A DNA stretch of 59,153 nt from Planctomycetota bacterium. Lineage in GTDB: Bacteria > Planctomycetota > B15-G4. The position numbers were made by a program, and so were the translations under genes. The DNA lies in the NCBI GenBank assembly GCA_029259725.1, contig JAJDER010000095.1, forward strand, positions 1 to 59,153, given 5' to 3'. Under the pieces are notes generated by a model that saw only the letters and a program-made list of their open reading frames with translations, was not told the DNA's origin and made no database searches. Positions 29,171 to 37,922 of this stretch are shown piece by piece (the first letter of the stretch is position 1; each line of letters begins with the position of its first letter).

Positions 29171-30994
29171 TCAGCGCACGGTGATCTGGTACGGCAGGAT
29201 CGCCATCACGCGGTCCCGCGAGAGCACGCTCGGTGAACTCACCGCCTGCTCCACCATCCAGCCCAGGTGCGACAGACCCAGCTCCTGCATGGCCCAGGCG
29301 TAGGGCGCGCGCAGGCTGGCCATGTCCTGCATCTGCTCCTCGAGCTGCTCCATGAAGTTGGGCGGCCCGGGGTACTCCATGATGTCGGTCGTCCGCACGT
29401 CGAGGCCGCCACCCATCACGCAGGCCAGGGCGATCGCGTCGTCCAGTCCACCGAGCTCGTCGACCAGGCCGTTCTCGACGGCTTGTCGGCCGGTCCACAC
29501 GCGACCCCCGGCGATGGAGCGCACGAAGTCCGGCTGCAGGTCGCGACCTGCGGCGACCTTCTCGATGAACTCGTCGTACACGCGCTCCATCCAGCCCTGC
29601 ATGATCACGCGCAGCTCCGGCGTGACGCCGTGCTTGAGCAGGCTCAGCGCGTCACCGCGCGGGCCGACGGCCACGACCTCGACGTTCACGCCCAGGTTGT
29701 CCAGCATGACCGACGGGTCCGGCAGCATCGAGACCACGCCGATCGAACCGGTCAGCGTGGACGGCTGGGCGAGGATCACGTCGCAGCCCATCGAGATCCA
29801 GTAGCCACCGGACGCGGCCACCGAGCCCATCGACGAGATCACCGGCTTCTTGCTGCGCACGCGCTCGATGGCGCGCCAGATCATGTCGCTGGCCAGGGCC
29901 GAACCGCCCGGGCTGTTCACGCGCAACACGACCGCCTTGACGTTGTCGTCGTCGTAGCAGCGATCGAGCGCCTCCACGATCGTGTCGCTGCCCATGGAGC
30001 TCACGCGTCCGGTCCAATCGGCGCTGCTCTTGCCGGACATGATCGCGCCGGTGGCGTAGACGATGGCCACGTGGGGCTCGTCGGGTGCCTTGGTGTCGGG
30101 CGGGTTGAGCATCTTGCCCATGAGCGCGAAGGCACCGAAGGGCGAGTCCAGCAGGCGCGCGAGCTCGGCGGCCTCCTCGTTGCCGTAGTCCTCGAGGACC
30201 TCGTACTCCCCGAACAGCTCTTCGAGGTGCGCGTCGAACTCGTCCTCGTAGGCGACCATGTCGATCAGCCCGACCTCGAGGGCCTTGGCCGGATCGATGA
30301 GCACGTCGCCGAGCAGTTCCGCGAGCAAGGCCGGCAACATGTTGCGGTTCTCGGCGATGGTCGAGAACAGCTGCTGGTAGTACTCCTCCAGGATGTTCTC
30401 CAGCATCGTGCGCTGGCCGTCGCTCATGCTGTCGCGCGCGAGGTCCTCGTACGCCGTCTTGAACTCGCCGACGTGCAGGACCTCGAAGCGCAGGTCGATC
30501 TTCGCCAGGGCGTCCTTGAGGTACATCATCTCGGCCACAAGGCCCTCGAAACCGATCAGCGCCGAGGGCGGCACGACCAGCGGGTCGGCCAGGCTGGCAA
30601 AGGCGAGGTCTCGCCCCGCGAGCACCTCCGTGTAGCAGACGATGCGCTTGCCGGCGTCCTTGATGTTCTGCAGCTCGAGCTGCATGTCGAGCGACTTCGC
30701 CCACCCGGGCGTGCCCTTCAGGTCCAGGATCACGCCGTCGATGTCCGGGTCGCCGGCGATGCGGCGCAGCAGCTTCAGCTTCTCGCGGAAGTTGCGCGGC
30801 GTCGCACCGAGCGGGTTGTCCTGCGCGGGGTCCTCCCACTCGGCGTCGGTGATGGTCAGCTCGACCAGCTGCGCCTTGTGCGCGTCGCCGTCCTGCTCGT
30901 CGGCGCAGGGCGCGGCCGCGGTGGCGGGACCCGGGAGCAACAGGACCGCGCCGAGAACGGACGCGGCGGTGAGCAGGGTGGGCAGGTGGCGCAT
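29171..30994 (-). CDS. sppA: Signal peptide peptidase SppA, 67-kDa type
   Basis: 607 residues, the long (tandem-domain) form as in E. coli (618). An N-terminal hydrophobic segment acts as signal or anchor (LLTAASVLGAVLLLPGPATA). Both catalytic residues of the Ser/Lys dyad are visible: Lys179 in the N-terminal domain (HVGEFKTAYE) and Ser395 in the C-terminal domain (SVAASGGYWIS), followed by PSTLTGSIGVVSM. It digests cleaved signal peptides in the membrane. The gap to hrpB on the same strand is 89 bases and contains a strong hairpin. Upstream is the AAA-ATPase gene at 31142... on the same strand. Confidence 0.95.
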   Translation of the reverse strand: MRHLPTLLTAASVLGAVLLLPGPATAAAPCADEQDGDAHKAQLVELTITDAEWEDPAQDNPLGATPRNFREKLKLLRRIAGDPDIDGVILDLKGTPGWAKSLDMQLELQNIKDAGKRIVCYTEVLAGRDLAFASLADPLVVPPSALIGFEGLVAEMMYLKDALAKIDLRFEVLHVGEFKTAYEDLARDSMSDGQRTMLENILEEYYQQLFSTIAENRNMLPALLAELLGDVLIDPAKALEVGLIDMVAYEDEFDAHLEELFGEYEVLEDYGNEEAAELARLLDSPFGAFALMGKMLNPPDTKAPDEPHVAIVYATGAIMSGKSSADWTGRVSSMGSDTIVEALDRCYDDDNVKAVVLRVNSPGGSALASDMIWRAIERVRSKKPVISSMGSVAASGGYWISMGCDVILAQPSTLTGSIGVVSMLPDPSVMLDNLGVNVEVVAVGPRGDALSLLKHGVTPELRVIMQGWMERVYDEFIEKVAAGRDLQPDFVRSIAGGRVWTGRQAVENGLVDELGGLDDAIALACVMGGGLDVRTTDIMEYPGPPNFMEQLEEQMQDMASLRAPYAWAMQELGLSHLGWMVEQAVSSPSVLSRDRVMAILPYQITVR

Positions 30995-31141
30995 GAAGCT
31001 CTCCTTCAGGACAGCGGGTCCGGACGGAACGCCCGGTCAGGGATTCTCGCTGGCGTGTCCCGCGAGTCTACCGGCCCGGTCCGCCGCCGGGAGGGCCGGT
31101 CATCCTCTCGCCACCGCGCCGTGGCGCAGGCAAGACGCGCT

Positions 31142-31876
31142 TCAGCTCTCGCCGGCGACATCACCGATGCGGGTCCGCGCGGTGAGCCCCGCGCCGTTGC
31201 CACCGCCGTTGCCACCGCCGTTGCCGGCATGCGCTGGCGCGGCCTCGGACGCGGCATCGAGCTTCACGTCCGCGCCGAATTCGGTGCCCGGCACGCGGGG
31301 CTCGGAGAGCTGCTCCACCCCGGCCAGCGACAGGGTCCGCTGCACCAGCCGCACCCGCTCCTGCATCGAGAGCGACGCCACGGGGATGTACGGGATCGAG
31401 TACATCTCCAGCAGCAGCTTGACCATGCCGTCGATGCGGATGACCTCTTCCCAGTCCAGCCGCTCGCGTACGCCGTCACTCTGCAGCAACTCGCGGTGCG
31501 GCCGGATGAAGAAGACGATGCCCTGCTTGGTCGACTCCATGTAGTCGGCGAAGCGCGGGTCGTTGGTCAGGCGCCCCAGGATCGTGGCGTGGTGCGCCGC
31601 GTAGGCCAGGTTGCAGAAGGCGCGGTCGCTCACGAAGGGGCCTGTCATCTCGGCCTCGGCCGCCACCTGCCGGGCGAAGACCTCGGTCTGATAGCGATCG
31701 ACGACATCGAGGTTGGAGCGCAACGTGTCGAGCTGCTCCTCCATCTCGGCGAGCACGCCGCGTGCGACCTCCGAGATCATCGGCAGGCCGTAGTGGTCGC
31801 GTACCCAGCGCGCGAGCGTGGTCTTGCCGGTGGAGTGCGCCCCCACCATGTAGACGACGAGCGGCTTCCTCTTCAT
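31142..31876 (-). CDS. AAA-type ATPase, NadR-like (AAA_28)
   Basis: 244 residues from ATG 31876, preceded by GGGAGGG. P-loop GAHSTGKTT (residues 12-20) and the following pattern (ISEVARGVLAEMEE, FVSDRAFCNLAYAAHHATI, FFIRPHRELLQSDGVRERLD) match the AAA_28 group that includes the kinase domain of NadR. Such proteins phosphorylate nucleosides or related small molecules; the activity is not established here. The last 45 residues are low complexity with a GNGGGNGGGNG run from a 12-base tandem repeat at about 31195-31230. The gene ends 148 bases before the sppA start. Confidence 0.8.
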   Translation of the reverse strand: MKRKPLVVYMVGAHSTGKTTLARWVRDHYGLPMISEVARGVLAEMEEQLDTLRSNLDVVDRYQTEVFARQVAAEAEMTGPFVSDRAFCNLAYAAHHATILGRLTNDPRFADYMESTKQGIVFFIRPHRELLQSDGVRERLDWEEVIRIDGMVKLLLEMYSIPYIPVASLSMQERVRLVQRTLSLAGVEQLSEPRVPGTEFGADVKLDAASEAAPAHAGNGGGNGGGNGAGLTARTRIGDVAGES

Positions 31877-32116
31877 CGCGGCCCTCCCGGTCACACGCGA
31901 CTCGAGTGGCCGGGATCGGCCTCGCGGGTGACGCCACCTGCCCGGTGCGCATCGCGGACACCCCGCGGCCCCGCCATCCAGGCCGTGATCCGTCCCTGGC
32001 AACCGCCACTCAAGCTACGCGGACCGGCCGCGTCGCGCCATGCTCGGACATCGATTGTGGAGAGCTGTTGACGGTTTCGTGGAGAACCCGTGCAGAGCCG
32101 GCCGCGCCGCGAGACC
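31877..32116. other. Intergenic region without a recognisable gene
   Basis: About 240 bases between the AAA-ATPase start and the di-heme peroxidase terminator hairpin, on a run of minus-strand genes. The only features seen are the Shine-Dalgarno of the ATPase gene near its start and AT-richer bases around 32045-32080. The ATPase promoter is presumably here, but no convincing hexamer pair could be picked. Confidence 0.4.
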
Positions 32117-32137
32117 CCGGCGCGCGCGCCGGTCAGG
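32115..32137 (-). terminator. GC hairpin directly after the di-heme peroxidase stop
   Basis: CCGGCGCGCGCGCCGG at 32117-32132 is a perfect 16-bp palindrome immediately 3' of the TGA stop (32133-32135). The surrounding 23 bases match the site after the GlcG/HbpS gene (37369-37391) at all but one position. Probably a shared terminator design. Confidence 0.45.
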
Positions 32138-33179
32138 GCAGCGACGGCGCCGGCTGATCGCACTCCTCGTCGAGCGACTCGAGGAAAGCCAGCAGATCCG
32201 CGACCTGCGCGTCGGTCACGTCGCGCTTCAGCAGCTTGGCGTCCTTGTTCGGATTGTCGATGCCACCGTCCAGCATGAGCCGCACGGCTTCCTCGAGCGT
32301 GGCCACCGAGCCGTCGTGGAAGTACGGCCCCGACTGCAAGATGTCGCGCAGGGTCGGGGTCTTGAAGGCGGCCTGGTCGGCGTCTTCCCCGGTCTTCTTG
32401 CCGCGCCCGATGTCGGCGAAGCTGCGGTCGGCCTCGCTCCAGCCGATGCCGACGTTGTGGAAGATCATGTCGGTGAAGAGCACGCCGGTGTGGCACTCGC
32501 TGCAGCCGGCCTGGGTGAAGACGTCGTGGCCGCGCTTGGCGGCGTCGCTGACCGCGCTCTCGTCGCCTGCCTGCCAGCGGTCGTAGGGCGTGTTGCCGCC
32601 GACGATCGTGCGCACGTACGAGGCCAGCGCCTTGGTCACCAGCTCAGGCGTCACGTGATCGTCGAAGACGGCATGGAACTGCTCGTGGTAGCCGGGGATG
32701 CCGTCGAGTTCCTTGCACACGGCCTCCGCGTCGGCACCCATGTTGCCGCCGGTCCAGGCCGCCATGGCCTGGGCCTCCAGCGAGTCCGCGCGCCCGTCCC
32801 AGTAGAAGGCCCAGTGGAAGCCCACGTTCCACATCGTCGGCGCCGAGCGGCCGATGTCCTTGCCGAACGCCCCGATCGCGGTGGCCCGCCCGTCGGTCAG
32901 CCCCAGTTCGCACTGGTGGCAGTCGTAGCAGGACACCGAGCCGTCCCCGCTCAGGCGCCGGTCGTGGTAGAGCTGCCGCCCCAGGGCGACCTTCTCGGCC
33001 GTGAGCGGGTTGTCGGCCGGGACGGCCATGACGTCGTAGCCCGCCAGCGGCGCGTAGTCGGCCGGGTCGGCGGGCAGCGGCCGGAGTTCGGGGGTGAATC
33101 CGCCGGAATCGTCGACGGAGGAACCGCAGCCGACCAGCAGCGCGAGGCCGAGGGTGACGACGAGGATCGAGAGCTTCAT
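32133..33179 (-). CDS. Di-heme cytochrome c peroxidase (CcpA/MauG family) lipoprotein
   Basis: 348 residues. Lipobox LLVGC gives a likely acylated Cys18. Two c-type heme sites are present: CYDCH (84-88) in the first domain and CSECH (226-230) in the second. TLRDILQSGPYFHDGSVATL is the conserved C-terminal segment of bacterial cytochrome c peroxidases. The protein should sit in the periplasm or at the membrane and reduce H2O2, or oxidise a partner as MauG does. It is not next to another cytochrome gene. Predicted signal and start are normal. Confidence 0.92.
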   Translation of the reverse strand: MKLSILVVTLGLALLVGCGSSVDDSGGFTPELRPLPADPADYAPLAGYDVMAVPADNPLTAEKVALGRQLYHDRRLSGDGSVSCYDCHQCELGLTDGRATAIGAFGKDIGRSAPTMWNVGFHWAFYWDGRADSLEAQAMAAWTGGNMGADAEAVCKELDGIPGYHEQFHAVFDDHVTPELVTKALASYVRTIVGGNTPYDRWQAGDESAVSDAAKRGHDVFTQAGCSECHTGVLFTDMIFHNVGIGWSEADRSFADIGRGKKTGEDADQAAFKTPTLRDILQSGPYFHDGSVATLEEAVRLMLDGGIDNPNKDAKLLKRDVTDAQVADLLAFLESLDEECDQPAPSLP

Positions 33180-33265
33180 GACCGGTGCGCTCCACGGCGT
33201 GGTGTGGGTCCGCGGCCGCGATCGACCGCGGCGCGCACGATATCAAAGCCCACGCGGCGCGCGAC

Positions 33266-35272
33266 TCAGAGCTGGTACAGCTCCTGGATCACCTCGATCT
33301 GCGCCAGGTAGTTGATGTCCTCGAGCACCGGCACGGTCCAGCGCAGCTCCGTCTTCTCGCCCACGAACCCCAGGGCCAGGCCCGCGAAGGCCCTGGACAT
33401 GTCTGGCGTGTCCTCGTCCTCGGAGAGGGCGATCAGCGGCCACAGCGAGCGAGCGTCCCTCAGCCGGCCGAGCGCTCGCGAGATCGTCCAGCTGGTCTGG
33501 GACGAATCGGTCTCCTCGAGCGCGGCGAGCAGCGCGTCGTTGGCGCCGGACGCGCGCATGAAGGCCAGGCCCCGCGCGATCTGCAGGCGCAGGTGCCCGT
33601 CGAGCCCCTCACGCGTGACGAGCGTGATCAGGTCCTCGCTCGCCGCGTCGTGGCCGAGCAGCCCCAGCGCCACGCCGGCGTAACCGCGGAAGGCGTCATC
33701 GTCACTCTCGAGCAGGTCCTCGTGCAGCTGCTCGCCGGATTCGACGTCGCGCAGCATGCCCAGCGACACGGCGAAGGCGCCCTTGAACGACGGGTCCTTC
33801 TCGTCGTCGTAGGCCTCGCGGATCTGCTCGGCGAAGGCCGGACGTCGATCGGGGTGCGCGAGCCCGTAGATCCCCGCCGCCAGCGCGGCCCAGCTGCGAT
33901 CCATGCGGTGGTCGGGCCGCGCGACCTGCTGCCGGAGCACGCGCGTCAGGTCCTCGTGGGCCTCGGGCGCCCGCTGCATCGAGGTGCGCGCGGCCACCTT
34001 CCCCAGCGCGATGAAGGCGAAGTGTCGCAGGCCGGCGTCGGAGGCATCCAGCGCCGCCTCGAGCAGGGCCTCCACGACCGACGGCTGGTCGAGCCGCCCG
34101 AGCCTCCCGACGGCGATGGCCGCGGACTGACGCACCAGTCGCGAGGTGTGCTCGTCCTCGAGCAGGGCCAGCAGCGACGGCAGCGCCGCCTCCTCCCCGA
34201 GCTTGGCCAGGGCCACGGGGACGTAGGCCGCCACGTAGTCATCGTCGTCGCCCTCACGCAGCAGCGAGATCAGCGCGGGTCCGGCGCGGTCGCGGCCGTC
34301 CCGGAGCAGACCCAGGGCGAGCACGGCGCAGGCGCGCAGATCGCGCTCGGCGGCGGTGGACCGGGTGATCAGTTCGAGCAGCGGGTCGACGGCCTCGGCA
34401 TTGCCGAGCAGGCCGAGGCCCAGGGCGGCGTACGCGCGCACCTGCCAGGGCACGCGGTCCGTGCTCATCACGCGCCGCCCCTCGGACGTGTCGCCGGCCA
34501 GGGCGACCAGCGTCTCGAACGCCGCGGGCGCGCCGAGCACGCCGAGCGAGACCGCGGACGCCGTCTGCACGGAGAGCGCCGGATGGTCCAGCGCCGCGCG
34601 CAGATCGCGCAGCACGAACGGAGCGAGGTCGTCGCCGCACACGCGTCCCAGGGACATGACCGCGCTGTCGCAGATGAGCTGATCGTTCTGCGTGCGCAGC
34701 AATCGCTGCAGGGTCGGGACGATCTCCGCGCTGAGCAGGGGCGCGCCGCCGCCGTCATCCGACACGGCGCGGCCGCGACCGGTGAGCGGACCGAAGCCAC
34801 CCGAACGCGTCGCGCTCTCCTTGTCCGGCGGGACCCAGACGCCGAGCACGGCGTCGAAGTTGAGCTCCCACCACACTTCCCATCCGTCCAACGTGTACTG
34901 ACTGGTGGCGCTCCCCGAGATCGTCGAGCCACCCTGGTTGCGGGTGCGTCCCGACGCTCCCCGCGTGCCACCGCCGGTGCTCGCCGCGCCCGAGGGCCGG
35001 CTCTTCGAGACCGGCGTGCGCCCCGGCAGCTTTCCGGGACTGGAGCTCGGCAGGCTCTTCCCGTACGACGGAGTGGCCGGCGGCGCCTTCGGTGTCGGAG
35101 CGATCGGCGCGTGACCGCCGCCATGCCAGCCGAGGATCGAGCTCGTCATCGCGATCGACGGGCCCGCGAGAGCACCGGCGGCCTGGGCGAGCGGCAGCGC
35201 CGCCGCCAGCGCCGCGCCGGAAGGGACGGCGAACACCCCGGCCAGCAGCGCCATGCGCAGAACGACTCTCAT
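33266..35272 (-). CDS. Exported HEAT-repeat protein (paralogue 1)
   Basis: 668 residues. Signal peptide, then a Ser/Pro/Gly-rich linker (residues about 50-125), a Trp-rich signature WEVWWELNFDA (131-141), and about 14 HEAT units from residue 185 to the end (for example DQLICDSAVMSLGRVC, VPWQVRAYAALGLGLLGN, RHFAFIALGKVAAR). It closes with WTVPVLEDINYLAQ. The next gene (35338-37182) encodes a paralogue with the same order of parts; the pair probably arose by tandem duplication. HEAT arrays bind other proteins; no enzymatic motif is seen. The gap to the downstream peroxidase gene is 86 bases. Confidence 0.85.
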   Translation of the reverse strand: MRVVLRMALLAGVFAVPSGAALAAALPLAQAAGALAGPSIAMTSSILGWHGGGHAPIAPTPKAPPATPSYGKSLPSSSPGKLPGRTPVSKSRPSGAASTGGGTRGASGRTRNQGGSTISGSATSQYTLDGWEVWWELNFDAVLGVWVPPDKESATRSGGFGPLTGRGRAVSDDGGGAPLLSAEIVPTLQRLLRTQNDQLICDSAVMSLGRVCGDDLAPFVLRDLRAALDHPALSVQTASAVSLGVLGAPAAFETLVALAGDTSEGRRVMSTDRVPWQVRAYAALGLGLLGNAEAVDPLLELITRSTAAERDLRACAVLALGLLRDGRDRAGPALISLLREGDDDDYVAAYVPVALAKLGEEAALPSLLALLEDEHTSRLVRQSAAIAVGRLGRLDQPSVVEALLEAALDASDAGLRHFAFIALGKVAARTSMQRAPEAHEDLTRVLRQQVARPDHRMDRSWAALAAGIYGLAHPDRRPAFAEQIREAYDDEKDPSFKGAFAVSLGMLRDVESGEQLHEDLLESDDDAFRGYAGVALGLLGHDAASEDLITLVTREGLDGHLRLQIARGLAFMRASGANDALLAALEETDSSQTSWTISRALGRLRDARSLWPLIALSEDEDTPDMSRAFAGLALGFVGEKTELRWTVPVLEDINYLAQIEVIQELYQL

Positions 35273-35337
35273 CGGGATGACTCCGCACGAGGTGGATGAC
35301 GGATCCAGGGTATCGCGTTCACAGGCGCCCGTGACGC

Positions 35338-37182
35338 CTAGAGCTGCACCAGCCCGTGGATCGTGTCCACGGCAGCCAGGTAGTTGATGTCCTCGATGAT
35401 CGGCACGGTGAATCGGGGTGGGGCGCGCTCACCGACCAGGCCGAGCGACAGGGCCGCGAAGGCCCGCGCGCGCTTGCTGCCCCCGTCGTCCTCGAGCATG
35501 TGGATCAGCGGCCAGATCGAGCGCGGGTCGGCCATGCGCCCGAGCGCCGTGGCCATGGACCAGCTCACGCCATCGTCGTTCGTCACGGCCAGCGCCTGCA
35601 GCAGGACGTCAGCGGCCAGCGGCAGGCCCATGACCGCCAACCCGCGCGACACCTGCATGCGGAACTCGGCGTCGATGCTCTCGTCCACGACCGTCTCGAG
35701 CAGGGGCTCGACGGCCGCGGGGCTGCCGAGCATGCCGAGACTCAGCGCCGCGTAGCCCCGGAACCCGCGATCGCCGTGGGACAGGAAGTCCGCCAGGATC
35801 TCGTCGGCGGCCTCCTGGTGCCGCAGCAGCCCGAGCCCGAGTGCGAAGGCGGCGCGCACCGAAGGGCCGTTCTCGCGGTGGTAGCGCTTCAGCAGGATCG
35901 CACCGAGCGCGTCACGTCGTTCCGGATTGCCGCGCCCGAACAGCCCGCAGGCCAGCGCGGCCCAGGGGCGGTTGGCGCGCACCGACGGGCGCTCGACCTC
36001 TCGCCGCAAGACGGTCTCGATCCGCTCACGCACCGTCGGGTCGTCCTTCAGGACGGGGCGGGCACCGATGCGCGCCAGGCTGATGAAGGCGAAGTTGCGC
36101 GAGGCCGAGTCCGCCACGTCGAGGGTCTCGATCAGGCGGTCCACGATCTCGCCGTGCTGGATCGTCGCCAACCGACCCAGGGCCACGACCGTCGAGGCGC
36201 GCACGAGCCGGTCGGTGGTGTCGCTCTCGAGCATGGCGAGCAACGTCGGCAACGCCGTGGGGTCCTCGAGCTTGCCCAGGGCGATCGGGACCCAGGACGC
36301 GACGACGTGGTCCCGGAGATCCTCCCGCAGCAGGCCCATCAGGGCCTGGCCCGCGCGGTCGCTCTCCCCGTGCATCAAGCCCAGGGCCAGGGCAGCGCTC
36401 GCGCGCAGGTCACGCTCGCCGCTGGGCGCATGGCGCACGAGGTCGGCGAGGATGTCCACCGAGGCCGGGTCGCCGAGCAGCCCCAGGGCCACGGCGGCGT
36501 GGCCGCGGACCTGCCAGGGCACGCGATCGACGCCCATGGCACGCCGCCCGGAGGACGTGTCGGCCGCCAGGCCCTGCAGGGTCTCCTGCGCGGCCGGCGC
36601 GCCGAGCACGCCCAGAGCCAGGGTCGCCGCCGTCTGGACCGTGAGCATCGGGTGCTCGAGTTGCTTGCTGATGTCGCGCAACACGAACGGCGCCAGCTCC
36701 GGAGCGCACACGCGGCCCAGGGAGATCACGGCCGAGTCGCAGATGAGCTGATCGTCCTCCCGGCGCAGCACGCTCTGCAGCGCAGGAACGATCTCGGTGT
36801 CGACGAGCGATTCGTGTTCGCCCAGCGACCGCTCGGGGCGACCACGCCCCGACAGGGGGCTGATCCAGCCCGAGCGTGTGGTCGCATCCCGGCTCGAGTC
36901 CCAGCCCAACAGCGCCGCGTCGCGGTTGACGTCCCACCACACCTCCCAGCGAGTCGAGGGATCGAAGCTGATGTTGCGCGTGGTGGCTGGCGAGGCGCGG
37001 CCGCGTAGCGTGGCTCGCTTCAGCGCAGCGGCCGCCGCCGTACCCGCTTCACCCCGCGGTCGAACCACCGGCGCGGGCCCGGTCAGGGTCGTGTGTCCCC
37101 CACCGTGCGCCAACGCCGCCGAACACGACACCACCAGCGCCAGCGCAACCCGGACCCCGGGGCGAACACTCAGCGAGCGCAT
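35338..37182 (-). CDS. Exported HEAT-repeat protein (paralogue 2)
   Basis: 614 residues from ATG 37182, which follows a textbook AAGGAGG; the frame is open further upstream but that part is not used. Signal peptide (VRVALALVVSCSAALAHG), a shorter linker than paralogue 1, the WEVWWDVNRDAA signature (79-90), then HEAT units that align with paralogue 1 across the full length (DQLICDSAVISLGRVC, VPWQVRGHAAVALGLLGD). It ends FTVPIIEDINYLAAV. Only 65 bases separate it from paralogue 1, so they are probably one operon with this gene first. Confidence 0.87.
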   Translation of the reverse strand: MRSLSVRPGVRVALALVVSCSAALAHGGGHTTLTGPAPVVRPRGEAGTAAAAALKRATLRGRASPATTRNISFDPSTRWEVWWDVNRDAALLGWDSSRDATTRSGWISPLSGRGRPERSLGEHESLVDTEIVPALQSVLRREDDQLICDSAVISLGRVCAPELAPFVLRDISKQLEHPMLTVQTAATLALGVLGAPAAQETLQGLAADTSSGRRAMGVDRVPWQVRGHAAVALGLLGDPASVDILADLVRHAPSGERDLRASAALALGLMHGESDRAGQALMGLLREDLRDHVVASWVPIALGKLEDPTALPTLLAMLESDTTDRLVRASTVVALGRLATIQHGEIVDRLIETLDVADSASRNFAFISLARIGARPVLKDDPTVRERIETVLRREVERPSVRANRPWAALACGLFGRGNPERRDALGAILLKRYHRENGPSVRAAFALGLGLLRHQEAADEILADFLSHGDRGFRGYAALSLGMLGSPAAVEPLLETVVDESIDAEFRMQVSRGLAVMGLPLAADVLLQALAVTNDDGVSWSMATALGRMADPRSIWPLIHMLEDDGGSKRARAFAALSLGLVGERAPPRFTVPIIEDINYLAAVDTIHGLVQL

Positions 37183-37370
37183 CGGGACCTCCTTCCCTGC
37201 GTCGCGGCTCTCCCGGACACGGCGCCCATCGGGCAGGCGCCCCCGCGTGTCCACCGCGGCGGGCACTGGTCCCACCGAGGCGACGCCAGCTGACAGGTGG
37301 CGTCGGAATTGCCGCGCACCACATCCGTCCCGAGGGCGGGAGGCGTCGCCGGAGCGGGCCTCGCCCCGCC

Positions 37371-37386
37371 CCGGCGCGCACGCCGG
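37371..37386 (-). terminator. GC hairpin directly after the GlcG/HbpS gene stop
   Basis: CCGGCG (37371-37376) and CGCCGG (37381-37386) form a 6-bp stem with a CGCA loop, touching the TGA stop. Nearly the same 23-base sequence follows the peroxidase gene at 32115-32137. Confidence 0.4.
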
Positions 37387-37791
37387 TCAGGAGACGGCGG
37401 CGGCGCCGGCCTCCGCGACCGCGTGGTCGTCCTCGACCGAGCTTCCCGAGACACCGATCGCGCCGATGATGTCACCGGCGGCGTTGCGCAGCGGTATTCC
37501 GCCCGGGAACGAGATCAGCCCGCCGTTGCTGTGCTCGATGTTGAAGAGCGGTCCGCCGGGCTGGGAGAGCTGGCCGATGGCGCCGGTCTCCATGTTGAAG
37601 GACCGCGCGGTGCGCGCCTTCTTGCGGGCGATGTCGATCGAACCGAGCCAGGCACCGTCCATGCGCGCGAAGGCCTTCAGGTTCGTTCCGGCGTCCACGA
37701 CGGCGATGTCCATCAGGACGCCCATCTCCCTCGACTTGGCCACGGCGGCCTCGACGGCGGCCTGGGCCTGTTCCAGCGTGATGTCGCTCAC
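37387..37791 (-). CDS. GlcG/HbpS family heme-binding-like protein
   Basis: 134 residues from a GTG at 37791; GGAGG lies about 8-10 bases upstream and the family N-terminus ([19 protein letters not shown]) begins there, so this start is preferred to upstream codons. Core motifs are [28 protein letters not shown], and [20 protein letters not shown]. HbpS-type members bind heme; GlcG of the glycolate operon has no settled role. No signal peptide is visible, so it is probably cytoplasmic. It diverges from pepN with 131 bases between the two starts. Confidence 0.88.
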   Translation of the reverse strand: MSDITLEQAQAAVEAAVAKSREMGVLMDIAVVDAGTNLKAFARMDGAWLGSIDIARKKARTARSFNMETGAIGQLSQPGGPLFNIEHSNGGLISFPGGIPLRNAAGDIIGAIGVSGSSVEDDHAVAEAGAAAVS

Positions 37792-37922
37792 GTAAGTTGT
37801 TCCTCCAGGATCGGCGGGTCTACCCGTGTCGCACCGACCAAGAGGCGGTCGATGGGCCGCGCACGATATCATGGCCGGCCCTGCTCCCTCCCGGCACTGC
37901 ACCCTCTCCGGCACCCGAACCC

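Noticed and set aside
29267-32071. 934-codon plus-strand open frame
   Set aside because: Antisense to sppA and the AAA ATPase, both with intact catalytic motifs.
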